Below are positions 10,710-21,555 of a stretch of 64,000 nucleotides of DNA, piece after piece; the stretch's first letter is position 1, and every line of letters begins with the position of its first letter. Origin of the DNA: Adenophora triphylla var. japonica (taxonomy: Eukaryota; Streptophyta; Magnoliopsida; Asterales; Campanulaceae); assembly GCA_022495995.1 (NCBI GenBank), contig JAFEMH010002515.1:271339-335338 (forward strand), in the 5' to 3' direction. A model generated the notes under the pieces. The model was given only the letters and a program-made list of their open reading frames with translations. It searched no databases and had not been told where the DNA came from. Both the position numbers and the translations under genes were made by a program.

Positions 10710-11462
10710 TCACCACTCGTTATCCTCTCTTCCAATCCTTTGAATCTCCTGTAATTCTAAGTCCTTTATTAGTTCCTTCACCAGTCGCAAAGTATTTGAT
10801 GAGAGTAGAACCGAGCACTTCGTACTCGCCCCGACCCGGTTGATTATCAATTGTGAGTCACAGTAGGCCATGATCTTAGTCGCTCCAAAACACTTGGCAT
10901 ACTCGATAGCTGCAATCAAGGCTTCATATTCAGCTTGGTTGTTGGAAGCGTCAAATTTGAACCTTAGCGATTCCTCGTATACAGTCCCAGACTCTGGCTC
11001 GACCAAGACAATTCCAGCTCCACTGACATTTTTGGTTGCTGACCCGTCTGAATAGACCTTCCAACAATCGATGGGTAGAGCGATGGCGACTTGTGACTCT
11101 GGCTCTTTTCCTTTGCCCTTTTCTTTTGGAGCTCGCTGCTCGTCATTTTCCTTGGTGAACGTAAGCTCGACCAAGAAGTCAGCTAGAGCTTGAGCCTTCA
11201 ACGCCTTTCGAGGTCGATACTCAATGTCAAATTCAGTGAGGGCAATTGACCAATTGAGTAGTCGACCTGAACTCTCCGGCTTGTGCAGTATTTTTCTTAA
11301 AGGGGCATTGGTAAGAACCACGATTGGATGAGCCAGAAAATAAGCCCGTAACTTTCTTGAAGCTACGACTAGAGCATAAGCAACTTTCTCGCCGTTGTAA
11401 TACCGCTTCCACATCTCGATAATGCTTGCTTGATATAGTACACGTGCTTCGAAGCCCTTCAT
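10710..11462 (-). pseudogene. RNase H and reverse transcriptase connection region
   Basis: This is the longest open frame of the polyprotein (250 codons). The N-terminal part (HPIVVLTNAPLRKILHKPES and LTEFDIEYRPRKALKAQALA) is the RT connection/RNase H-like domain. The second half is a ribonuclease H domain: KVYSDGSATKNVSGAGIVL with the first Asp, NNQAEYEALIAAIEYA with the Glu, and AYCDSQLIINRV with the next Asp. RNase H would degrade the RNA strand during cDNA synthesis. Neighbouring domains are in other frames. Confidence 0.88.
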
Positions 11463-11499
11463 CCTCTCTAATCAATACCGCAAAGAATCGACTTGTCTC

Positions 11500-12609
11500 C
11501 TACGGATAGATACACAAATAAAGTCTCACCACCATCGGGCTGCGAGCGAGAGGTGGAGTAGCAAGATAATCCTTCAATTGTTGGAACGACGAATGACATT
11601 CGGTCGTCCATTCAAAACTTTTCGTCCCCTCAATGCTTTCAAGAAGGGTAGAGACCTTTCGCCGACTTTGATATGAAGCGACCAAGAGCCGCTACCCTTC
11701 CATTAAGTCGCCGCATCTCCTCGATAGTGGTGGGAGCCTTCATGTCGACTAAAGCCTTTATCTTCTCTCGGATTAGCTTCTATGCCCCTTCCGAGATACC
11801 ATGAATCCCAAGAACTTGCCACCGCCACTCCAAACACACATTTACTGGGGTTGAGCTTCATGTCGTTTGCTCGTAAATTGGCGAATGTCTCCTTTAAGTC
11901 GACCACGTGACTCCCGGCCTTAGTTTTAATGACCATGTCGTCAACGTAGGCCTCCATATTTCGACCAACTGTGAGGCAAAGACCTTGTTCACCATCCTCT
12001 CGATATGTAGCTCCCGCATTCTTCAATCCAAAAGGCATCATATTATAGCGGTAGATGCCTCCACCGCCCGAAATGCCGTCTTCACTATGTCATCCTCGTG
12101 CATCTTTATCTCGGTGGTATCCCGAGTAAGCATCCAGAAACCGAGAGTGGAATGACCAGCAATGGAATCAACAAGCTTGTCAATTCTAGGAAGAGGATAG
12201 CTATCCTTCGGGGCAAGCTAGATTGAGAGTAGTGAAGTCGACACACATCCGCCACTTGCCATTTGATTTCTTCACCATGACCACGTTGGCCAACCACGTT
12301 GTATGAGTGGCCTCTTTGATTATACCCGCACTCAAAAGTTTTGTACCTCTGCTTTGATAGCCTCTTCCTTGTCGCGAGCAAAACTTCTCAACTTTTGGGG
12401 TCTCGGCTTTATGGTCGGGTTGACTTCCACCGTGAACAGCCGACCTCCTCCTTGATTCCCCTCATGTCTTCTACTCTCCATGCAAAGACATCATTACTTT
12501 CCTTGAGTAGCTCGATGATTTTTGCTCGCTCCTCGACCGATAGCCGCTTCCCAATCCGAATTTTTGATCGGGGTAAGAAGGGTTGGTGACACGACTCTAG
12601 CTCCTCCAC
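11500..12609 (-). pseudogene. reverse transcriptase region, frameshifted
   Basis: Three minus-strand frames cover the domain. The N-terminal part (12409-12609) reads KESNDVFAWRVEDMRGI, the usual lead-in to gypsy RT. The central part (11703-12041) has MMPFGLKNAGATY, the catalytic AYVDDMVIK motif, and LNPSKCVFGVA. The C-terminal part (11500-11685) has FEWTTECHSSFQQLKDYLAT. The product would copy element RNA into DNA. Frame breaks lie near 12100, 12380 and 11700. Confidence 0.88.
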
Positions 12610-13238
12610 AGCCTTCTAGCTCTGGTCCATCTCTCGAATTGTAGAGTCTCCACTATGATCTCCCCGACCTTTTGTCTTTCCTCGCCTCCCAAGTGTGGAG
12701 CCTCCTCGCCTATCATATCATCAAGCTTGTCCGCAACCTTGCTGGTAGGGGCCCCCGAGTTATTGTCTATCTCGGAGGCATGTGTCACCTATGACGACTT
12801 GATCAACCATAACTACATCTCGAATCGACCTCAGTGGTGTTAGAGTGACGTGTCGACTCAAGCATGACCTCGTCATTTGAGCGATAGGTCGACTCTACCA
12901 CGTCGGTGATTGTTGACAACGGTAGTTTTGGTGATCGACCGAGACAGCCTTCAAGTAACCATCGCCAGCTTCAATCTCCAGCTCCCTTTTCTTTCTTTCT
13001 CTCGTAACATGATCCGGATAAGCACGAGCCGTGCCTCAGACGCAACCCACTCCAAGAGTGTGGGGAACTTTACTCGCCGGTGAGGAATTGATGCTACCAT
13101 TCCAAGAGCGACTCCGTCCAGAATTCCAAGTATGGCGGCATAGTCACTATTTACATCAATTACGATAAATTGTACCTTCGAGACAATTACGAGGGGCCGG
13201 GCCTAGGTCGACGTCGAGCACTATCTCGGCCTTTAGCA

Positions 13239-13623
13239 TCAACTCGGTGATTGGTGAAGCCCTCCAACCTCGCCATCATATCTCTCCAACTGTTCATCAT
13301 TAAGGCCCATTTCCTTGAAAGTTTTGTAAAACAAAAATATCCTTGCAGCCCCCGTGTCGACTAAGAGTCTCGCTCGTCGTACATCCATCAATGAGACCTG
13401 GGATGACGAGAACTTGCTCCCTAGCCGCCATATTAGTTGCCAATTCATGGGGGTAGAAGCCGATCGCCTCATCTCTTACTTTCTCTCCGGGAGGCACATG
13501 TGGGGCCTTATTGAGCCGGAATATCTTGTGCTTGATGGCCGTGTTGCTCGCTTGTTCAGCGATGACCCCCGTGTTCCGCCCAGGGCCGCCTAGGTCCTTG
13601 TTGTCCACCCGCCGGCCGCTCAC
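13239..13623 (-). pseudogene. retropepsin-type protease region
   Basis: Minus-strand frames contain RRARLLVDTGAARIFLFYKT followed by FKEMGL. DTGAA occupies the active-site position of retroviral-type aspartic proteases (usually DTG[AS]), and the flanking pattern matches gypsy proteases. It lies between gag and RT, as expected. A frame change occurs in the domain. Confidence 0.8.
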
Positions 13624-13639
13624 CTCCCCTCTTGAGGTC

Positions 13640-15484
13640 TCTTCACATAAGCTTCGAGTCTCCCCGGTCGACCATCCTCCGGATGATACGCTTTAATCCC
13701 AAGCAATCCTCTCGTGAGATGACCGGTGTCTTTGTGGTAGTCGCAGATTTGCCGTTGTCCCTCCTAAACTTGTTGCCCGGGTTCACTGGGACCGGAGGAG
13801 CCGGCTCAACAGCTGCTCAAAATCTCCGTTCGACTCACCGTGAGGAGCGAAAGCTTCGGCACCTTCTCTGTCGCCCTAGTTCTCGTTCTTTCCATTTTTA
13901 TTGTTCCCCCATTCTTGTTGGAGTCTTTTTATCGTCGCCGACTTCAACCTTGGGGCTCTTACCATTCTTCTTTTCTTTCCTTTCCTGGCCAGAGCGACAT
14001 TGTATACCTTTTCAAACAACTCCCCGTCGAAGTTGTGACCGTTCGGACCGTGAGCTCGTAGTCCATGCCTTCGAGGAAATGCCACTTCGGAAGCAATTGA
14101 TTACCTCCCCGTCTCGTGAGGTCTTCCTCTATCTTATCAACCATCTCTTTTGAACTTGGTGAAATAGCTCATCGAGCTTTCATTCTTACCCCCGCACCAA
14201 GTTATTCGGATCGTTGACGGTTATCTTTCGAGCTCCCGCAATCGAGAAGCGATCTAAGAATTTTGTTCTCAAGCATGCCCAAGTGGTGATACTACCAACA
14301 GCTCAAGCCATTGAACCAAGTTAGGGCCGCCCCAAGAAGTGTGCTCAGAGAGCTTTGCACATGTTGTCATCCTCATTGGCGACAAAACACATAGTGGCTT
14401 CCGGATGGGATATGTGGCTCTTGGCATTTGTCGACCCGCAGTACTTCTCCGTAAGAGGCAACCCGAAAGTAGGAGGAGGTCGACTATCTCTCGATTTCTT
14501 TTGGAAAAGGTCGAAGAGCAAAGTCAATTCGTTCAACCTTTCCCGTCTCTCTTTTTCTTCTCCTCCTCCCATTGCTCAAATTTCTTTTCATCAACAACCA
14601 TTCTCTCGGCATCGGGTCTCTCATCTCCCGGAGGGGGAGCAAGATTGGACCTCTCGGCCTTCACTTCGGGGGAGTCACCTGCCTACTCCTTCCGTCCCCG
14701 CGAGAATTGGTCCTTTCGATCTTATTGGAGATCTATGTCCTGCTTCTTCGAGGCGACCCGCGCCTCTCACAGCCAGACGGCGACCTCGCGCCTCGCGATC
14801 TCCATGTGGCGACTGCGCCTTTCCCCTCTCACAGCGACCTATGCCCATTTCTCGTCTCTTTGAGACCCCGATCTTCGTGCTGGGCCTGGGAAACATGCCT
14901 GCTTCTATTGGGCCGTTAACCGAGTCTCAAACCGACAGCCTCCCGCTCTCGTTTCGCTGAGGCTAGCTCTTAAATCGTTACTCGGCACATGAACTATAGT
15001 GGGAGCTCGACGTACCATTCTCGTCCTCGCCGTTCGTCCCACACCTTCATTTGGCCTAGCACTCCCGGCCCGTTGCCCATTAGAAACTCCGAGCGGCGCC
15101 ACTCTCTCGTAGCGTATGTCGGCACTGTTTCCGCTCCTCCACGGCTATTAAGTCGCCTGAATGCGGGCTCGCTCCAAAGATCATTTCTTTCTTGCTCATG
15201 GTATGAGTGGAGGGTCCCGCCCGCTTCCCACATTAGCCTCGCCTGGGCCAGACAAGTTTTGGGTGAGGCGGAGCTCCTTGTCCTTCCATAGACGCTTTTC
15301 TCTCCTTGCATCCGGCAATCCCCTCGCCATCGCCCACGCCGTTAGAGCGTGTCGCCCTAGCATGATGTCGTTGAGGAGGGGGAGGCGGAGGCAAATCTGC
15401 ATTTCCAACGTTTGCATTGTTGTTGTTGTTCACTTCGTCGTGTCCAAGTGAAGCCTCGGATACGTGTCCTTCTGGAGTCACCAT
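13640..15484 (-). pseudogene. gag region, frameshifted
   Basis: The likely start is at 15484 on the minus strand, where MVTPEGHVSEASLGHDEV is followed by an Asn run and a run of prolines. This lies about 50 bp inside the PBS, as expected for gag. Near the 3' end (about 13730) a fragment reading CDYHKDTGH matches the zinc-knuckle-like motif that precedes protease in Tat-lineage elements. The middle is broken into many short frames. Gag would form the virus-like particle. Confidence 0.7.
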
Positions 15485-15530
15485 TGTTGCAGGTTGTTAA
15501 AAATTTTCGAGGTCAAGTTGAAGCACGTTT

Positions 15531-15545
15531 CCTACAATGGAACCA
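15531..15545 (-). other. primer binding site of the Tat/Grande-like element
   Basis: Read on the minus strand, TGGTTCCATTGTAGG starts a few bases inside the 5' LTR. PBSs begin with TGG, complementary to the CCA end of a tRNA. The exact tRNA is not clear; the site looks mutated at CpG-type positions. Confidence 0.55.
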
Positions 15546-15548
15546 AAC

Positions 15549-16218
15549 CGATGCCGCAGAAATGTGCTTATCAATCTTCCTCCACGTGGCAGATCGATCA
15601 CCCGGCTTCTTGACTCGAAAATGTAACCCACGACTAGCCGGATGTGTCTCCTGCGACGACGCTCGGGCGTGAGAGTAAGATCACAGTTGTATATAGCTCA
15701 AAATGTATTGAATAATGAACTCAGAATACAAAATGGCAGTTACCTTTTTACCGTTTGGTAGTGATGAAGTATTTATAGGCAAGAGTGATGTATTTTTGGA
15801 CAGGCGGCATGTCCTCCGAGATTATAGCTAGCGGGTTACTTCGTCAGCGTGGCACGCTGTCTATAACGGTCCCCGATTTGTAGGGATGTAGTTGTGAGCA
15901 TTGATTGACCAAATAAGCTTCGTGCAAGTGTCAGTCGTCACTTGCCGATTTAGGTCGAGGTCGCCACTCGTAGAATGGTCGATTTCGACCCGTCTGCAGG
16001 TGTAACATGGTTCGTACCCGAATAGTAGCATGGATCATGAGATCGGACTAAGTTAGGTCGGGACCTGTAAGTCGGACCATGGGCTTAGTCGACTGATGTG
16101 TGAGATGGGCCTTGGGCCTTGTTCTGATTGGATTAGTTTCATTGAGAATGTGGGTGCCAACGCTATCTGAGATTGGGCTTTACTCGTTTGGCCCAATTCG
16201 ACACTTTTGGTATGTTCA
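15549..16218 (-). repeat. 5' LTR of the Tat/Grande-like element
   Basis: Partner of 4247-4906. On the minus strand it begins TGAACATACC at 16218 and ends near 15549. A TATA box GCCTATAAAT lies at 15771-15780 on the minus strand, about 440 bp into the LTR, so this LTR would promote gag-pol. Confidence 0.92.
15771..15780 (-). promoter_or_regulatory. TATA box in the 5' LTR
   Basis: GCCTATAAAT on the minus strand, conserved exactly in the other LTR at 4471-4480. Its place and orientation fit a promoter for the minus-strand gag-pol transcript. Confidence 0.7.
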
Positions 16219-16647
16219 TTAAATAATTTGTTTGATATATCGAACTAAAATAAACACATTAACAATATTACCCCATCTAACTTATTAAATATATCAAAAC
16301 CCACATTCATCACAATTAGGGGTGTAACCGAATTGAATAGGATCAAATTTATTAATACTTTATTTACTATAATATTGTTATGATTGATAATGCCACGGTC
16401 GAATCATGCTTGCTTGGCTAAGCTTAATCCTCATTATATAACCAAGGCAACTCATCTTACTTTGATTTTTTTTCCATGTGGGATAAAGGCCAAGGCCAAG
16501 GCAAGGCCAAGGGAAGGCCAAGGTCGGCCGAGCTGAAGCAAGGCCAAGGCAGATTTCCCACATTGAAAGAAAACGAATAAAAAATGGCCTTGACCTTGGT
16601 ATATAATGAGGCTTCAAGTTCAACTTAGGTGTAATTATATTTATATA

Positions 16648-16800
16648 CATATACATATATATTTATTAATATTAAATATACATATATATTTATTAATATT
16701 AAATATACATATATATTTATTAATATTAAATATACATATATATTTATTAATATTAAATATACATATATATTTATTAATATTAAATATACATATATAATTT
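16648..16800. repeat. 27-bp AT minisatellite
   Basis: About five to six near-perfect copies of a 27-bp unit starting ATACATATATATTTATTAAT. The corresponding place in copy B (about 21895-21985) has only diverged remnants, so the array expanded after the duplication or contracted in copy B. Confidence 0.9.
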
Positions 16801-17366
16801 TAAATATAAAATATATATTCAACACCATTTCAACTCATCATCCTATACCCCACCACTTTTATTTTATTTGATATTCTTTATTTTTATGATTAGTAAAAAT
16901 ATTATTATTATTATTATTATTATCATTTATAATTAAAAATAAATACTTCACACTTATTTAATTTTTTACTAAAAAGACCATGAAAAATAAAAAACTAAAA
17001 TTAACAAAAAAAAATAAAATTAACTAATGCATTCACGCGCCTCTTTAGGCCCGTGTAATTTATGGCTTTCATAATTTTAACTAATAAAAAAATAAGAAAC
17101 AAAATAAATCATTTACTATCCACTTTATTTGGGTAATTGTTAAGAAAAGTAATTTATTTTATTTCATAAAAAATGACATTATAACTCATTTAGTTACTTT
17201 ATATTTTGTTCTAATCTGTTTTAGTGTGTGTGCACATGTGTATTTTTAACATGATGTACAAAGCTTCTTAAATAAGCTACTCATTTTCAGTAATCTTTTT
17301 GCCCTTCATAGATTTTCAACCCTAACCAAGTAACTACAAATGTGCCCTTGTATATTTTAAAACTGT

Positions 17367-17407
<41 letters not shown>
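17367..17407. repeat. (GA)n microsatellite
   Basis: About 20 uninterrupted GA dinucleotides. Copy B has only a short GAGAGAGAG at about 22540. Confidence 0.9.
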
Positions 17408-17408
<1 letters not shown>

Positions 17409-17826
17409 AATTTATAACTAATTATTTTATGCTCATTTCTAAAAATATATTATATTCACTTATAATATGAGTTATAAATTGATGAAAAAATTAGACCAAG
17501 AAACTAATCGAATTTTGGACTAAAATTTTAATATACTAATTTTCACATTTCTCAAATAAATGTCAAAAAAATAATTCAACAAATACCTACTTTCCAAAGG
17601 AAATAATATTAAATATACCAAAATTGTTTATACCTATATCAATATATGGTTCAAACGAAAGTAAAAAACGATGTTCATTTTTTTCATTAATGATTTTCAC
17701 ATAAACACGAATGTAAGATCAATAATAACAATAATATGGAAATCAACTATTACCAAAAAAAAATGAAAATAACACAGGATAGCTTACATATTTGGGTCAT
17801 CTTTCCCTCATATTATTATATAGGTG

Positions 17827-17975
17827 CCCATCCGGTTCAAACCGCCGGTTCCGATTCCGAACCGGCGGTTCACGGTTCCACCAAGCATTGAACCGAAACC
17901 GGCCCGGTTTGTCACGGTTCCGGTCCCGGTTCCGAACCGGCCGTACGGTTCCGGTTCCGGTTCTAAACCGGTTAA
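17827..17975. repeat. left subterminal CGGTTC repeats of the hAT
   Basis: Dense runs of CCGGTTC and GAACCGG in both orientations next to the left terminus. The mirrored set is at 20984-21195. Confidence 0.85.
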
Positions 17976-18049
17976 TTTCAAAAAAAAAAAAAAAATAGAC
18001 TTGGGCGGTCGCCCAAGAAGGGCCGAATGACTTGGGCGGTTGCCCAAGT

Positions 18050-18390
18050 GTCCAAACCCTTCAAAAAAAAAAAAATTACAAGTTAAATTCTTAACAATTT
18101 ACGTTAAGTTTTACAAAAAAGTTAATTTTTTGCAAAAAAGTCATTTAAAAACTTAACTTTTTTTAAAATAAACGAAAGTATATAAAAGAAAAAGGGACGG
18201 TACCCTTAAATTTTATTAATTAAAATAAAATTACAAATGAGGGGGACAACCAACCTTACCCTTTTATAAATAAGGGGGGACATTTAGGAGCCTTTACCTC
18301 AACCTAACTATTACAATTAAATAAAAATAAACCTAATCTATAATCTAATCTATAAAATTACAATTAACCTAATCTAAAGTCTAAAGAGCG
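18050..18390. other. 3' non-coding region of the hAT transposase
   Basis: Contains GAAAGTATATAAAAGAAAAA followed by GGGACGGTACCCTTAAATTT and GGGGGACAACCAACCTTACC. The same module recurs three times in the CACTA element at 27.0-28.0 kb. Confidence 0.75.
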
Positions 18391-18397
18391 GCGTAGT

Positions 18398-20616
18398 TCA
18401 TTCGGCCGCTCCCGATGTATCTTCATCAAAGGCCTCCTCCTCCTCGGAACTACTTCTTTTATCTTGAAGTCGTAGTTCGGCTCTATGCCAATCGCCGAGC
18501 AACATTTGATATTCTAAATTATATGGAGACAACCTTGACCTTCGATCGGATAAGACATTTCCTCCTACACTAAATACTTCTTCTACGGCAACGGTTGAGG
18601 CGGGAGCGGCTAGGATCTCCTTTGCTATCAATGATAGAATAGGATAGTTGTTTGCCCTTCGTGCCCACCACTTTGCAATATCAAAATCGTCTATAGGCTC
18701 AAAAGAAGTGGTTAAATAATTTTCAAGTTCAATATAAGTGGAGCCACCTCGTTGACGTTTTGAGTTCTAGAACTAATTAAATTATCTATAAAGTTAAAGG
18801 GATCGCTATCTTCGTGAGAACTACCACCTACATTTTCACTACTAGGAGGATAAACAATATTACCAAAAAGATCATAATATTCTCTATAAAGTTCATATAC
18901 AATTTTTTTAGTCTCAATTACAACGTCTTTTGCCTTTGGGATAGGTCTATCTAAAAACAAATCAAAGCCGGTGGGAAATAGATTCTTATAATAATAATCT
19001 AGTATTTGTTCTAAACCATCTTCTCTTATCCTAGGATCTAATAGTTTAGCTACTAAAAACAATGGGGGAATGATCAAAAATATTTAAGCCATTTTATTCT
19101 CATCTTGTTAATACATTCACCTAAAATTTGATCATCTTTAAAATGCATAAATATGTAACTAATTTTAGCGGCGTGTTCTATAACTAACGGTGAAGTGGGA
19201 TAGTAAGAACCGGATAATTGTACGGTAGCATCTTTAAAAACTTTCAAAATTTTCTTTAAATTATTACAAATATCCCATTGATGAGGCAATATTATAGTTG
19301 AATACTCTATTTGTTGAATAAACCGACACAATAGTTCACGAAAATCATAAGATTCGGATAACATTTTATAAGTGGAATTCCATCGATTTGGAACATCTAG
19401 GGAAAATCTTTTAGGTGGGATATTATTTATTTTACAAAATCTAATCCACAATTTTGTTACACTATGATTTCTCATTATATAAGCAAGAACTTCCTTAATT
19501 GGGGCTACATGTTCCTTTAAAGTTGTTAAACCATCTTGCACACACAAATTTAAAATATGACATATGCACCTAACATGAAAAAATTTACCACCAATAGATG
19601 GTTGACAAATATCAATGAGTGATGGTAGACTAGCAAGATTATTTGCGGCATTATCAAATCCAATTGAAAAATTTTGTGAACTAATCCATACTCTTGTAAA
19701 ACATTAGCAATTTTACTACAAATATTTTGAGCGTTATGAAAGATCAAAAGATTTATATGCAATTAATCGTTTTTGTAATTTCCAACTAATATCAACCCAA
19801 TGACATGTAATTCCTATATAGCTATGAGTTTGCCAATGGTCACTCCATATATCGGCACATACTGACAATTTTTGGGGTAAATCTTTAAACGTATTAATTA
19901 AAGTTAATTTTCCTTGTAGATATTGAGCTTTAGTATCACGAGTACTTGTATTTTTATTAATTTCTTTAGCCGCTGGATTTAAACAAAGTTGTGCCATATG
20001 AGACCATAATCTATCATTAGTAAAATTAAAGGGTAATCCTTTAGCGGCAGATATTTTGCCATTTCTCTTCTATACGTTGAATTATCAAATTTAAATAATT
20101 GCGAAGACGTACTCTTGTGATGATCCCGTAAATCCTTGTAGTTGTGTTTGATCTTGGGCATCTCCAACTTGATCGGGGTGCCTTGAATTCAAGTGTCTTT
20201 TAAATGTCCCATAACCACCTCCATGGGTAAAGGCAAATTTTTGAGGGCAATGGTTGCAAGAAACGGTGTATTGGTTGGTACCTTCAATTGGCACTTTTGA
20301 AAAGTGCACGGTCATGATGTCCGACCTTCCCGTGGTTCGACCTCCTCGTCCTCGACCTCGAGGTCGGATTTGAGTTTGACCACCCTCGCGCTTCACTTTG
20401 GGTTTGAGTGGTTTGAGTGTTACTCCCTTCGGTATGACCATGATCACCCATTGGAAATGTTGTATCAACTTCATCATCGCTCAAATTAAACGTTTCTTGT
20501 GGTAGAGGTTGAACATTAAGATTGCCCCAAATGGAATCATCGGCGGGGGGGAAAAATGGATGCGAACTTGATACATTCTTTCCCTTATCGCCACAGCCGC
20601 CACGAGATGAAGACAT
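18398..20616 (-). pseudogene. hAT transposase, frameshifted
   Basis: Read from 20616 downward. An acidic/low-complexity N-terminus (MSSSRGGCGDKGKN) leads to a BED zinc finger: CNHCPQKFAFTHGGG, then FKRHLNSRH. Next is KFDNSTYRREMAKYLPLKDY. The conserved catalytic-region motif LSVCADIWSDHWQTHSYIGI is followed by TCHWVD. Then come LDVPNRWNSTYKML and an RNase H-like region, and finally the hAT dimerisation segment PASTVAVEEVFSVGGNVLSD with RRSRLSP. At least six frame changes separate these blocks, so this is a dead copy of a full-length Ac-superfamily transposase. Confidence 0.88.
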
Positions 20617-20983
20617 TTTTTTGGTGAAAAGATGAATTTATGTGAAAAAGAGAGTAAGTAATTGAGAGTTTGAGACTTGAGATTGAGAGATTGAGATGAG
20701 AGAGAGATTTGAGTCTTTGAGAGATAGAGAGAAAGAGAGTAAGTAATTGAGAGTTTGAGACTTGAGAGTTGAGAGAGAGTAGTGAAAAATAAAGGGAGGG
20801 AGGGTATTTATAGGTTTGATGAGAAAAAGAAAAACGTTTTAGGGACCAAAATAAAAAAACCGTTTTAGGGACCAAAACGATTAAAAAATATTTTTTTACA
20901 TTTTGGTCATCGATCGTTATTTAACGGTCATTAAACATGGACCGTCGGATCAAAAATGGACGCACCTGCATCATCTAGCCGTT

Positions 20984-21195
20984 GGGCGGTTCCGGCTCGG
21001 TTCGTGAACCGGCGGCTCGGCTGCGGTTCCGGCTCGGCTCGAACCGGCGGTTCACCGGTTTTTAAAATCTTGAACCTTAACCGGACCGGTAAACCGCCGG
21101 TTCGCCGGTTCAGCCGGTTCACGGTTCGTCCGGTCCGATTTCCCTCCGGTTTTTATCCGGTCCGGTTTCGGTTCGGCCCGCCGGTTCGGAACCGT
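20984..21195. repeat. right subterminal CGGTTC repeats of the hAT
   Basis: Dense GGTTC/GAACCGG motifs matching those of the left end. The GC-rich block stands out from AT-rich surroundings. Confidence 0.85.
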
Positions 21196-21555
21196 TTGGG
21201 CATCTCTATATTATTATCCTAATCACATAAAAGAAGACTCTATTTAAAGAGAAAAAAAAATATGAATTTTGGTGTAAAAAAAAATTTAAAATATTAAATT
21301 AAAAAAAAAAGAAATTTCTTTACTATCAATTATAATTACAAAATTAAAAAAAAAATACTTCACACTTAATTAATTTTCACTAAAAAGAAATTGAAAAATT
21401 AGTAAAGGATAAATAACATATTTAAATTTATAAAAGAGGATTTATTTTTTGTCGAAATCTAATGAAATAAGTCTCTATTTAAAGAGGAAAATAATTATTA
21501 CTTTTGGTGTATTAAAAAAAAACAAAATTAATTTACATTAAATTAAATTTTTTTA

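Larger units (their letters stand above)
4247..16218 (-). mobile_element. Tat/Grande-like Ty3-gypsy LTR retrotransposon, 12 kb
   Basis: Two LTRs of about 660-670 bp bound the element. It is flanked by the 5-bp direct repeat TTAAA at 4242-4246 and 16219-16223. Internal minus-strand coding runs gag, protease, reverse transcriptase, RNase H, integrase, the Ty3-gypsy order. A separate plus-strand ORF region lies between integrase and the 3' LTR; antisense ORFs in that place are known from Grande and related Tat-lineage elements. A PBS-like site follows the 5' LTR (right side) and a purine tract precedes the 3' LTR (left side). Frameshifts and stops break all coding regions, so it is not autonomous now, although the LTRs are still very alike. 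Confidence 0.92.
17819..21208 (-). mobile_element. hAT element, 3.4 kb, with 8-bp TSD
   Basis: The 8-bp repeat TATTATTA flanks the element at 17811-17818 and 21209-21216; copy B of the host repeat shows the empty site. Ends are TATAGGTGCCCA and, on the other strand, TAGAGATGCCCA. Both subterminal regions are packed with CGGTTC/GAACCG motifs, as is common for transposase binding sites in hAT elements. A broken hAT transposase gene fills the interior on the minus strand. Confidence 0.9.
16378..21555. repeat. copy A of a ~1.7 kb non-coding tandem unit, split by a hAT element
   Basis: The stretch 16378-17818 aligns with 21597-22970, and after removing the hAT insertion the copy resumes at 21209 and continues to about 21540, aligning with 22960-23280. 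Landmarks in both copies are ATAATG-CACGG-CGAATCATGC, GCCAAGGCCAAGG hexamer runs, TTAACATGATGTACAAAGCT and TGCCCTTGTATATTTTAAAA. No open frame is shared. The nature of the unit is unknown; copy B has inverted ends. Confidence 0.8.

Noticed and set aside
13632..14960. Long plus-strand open frames of 173-201 codons
   Set aside because: They lie opposite gag, have no recognised domain, and arise in pyrimidine-rich plus-strand sequence.
16606..16828. Membrane-like repeat peptides on both strands
   Set aside because: They are translations of the 27-bp AT minisatellite.
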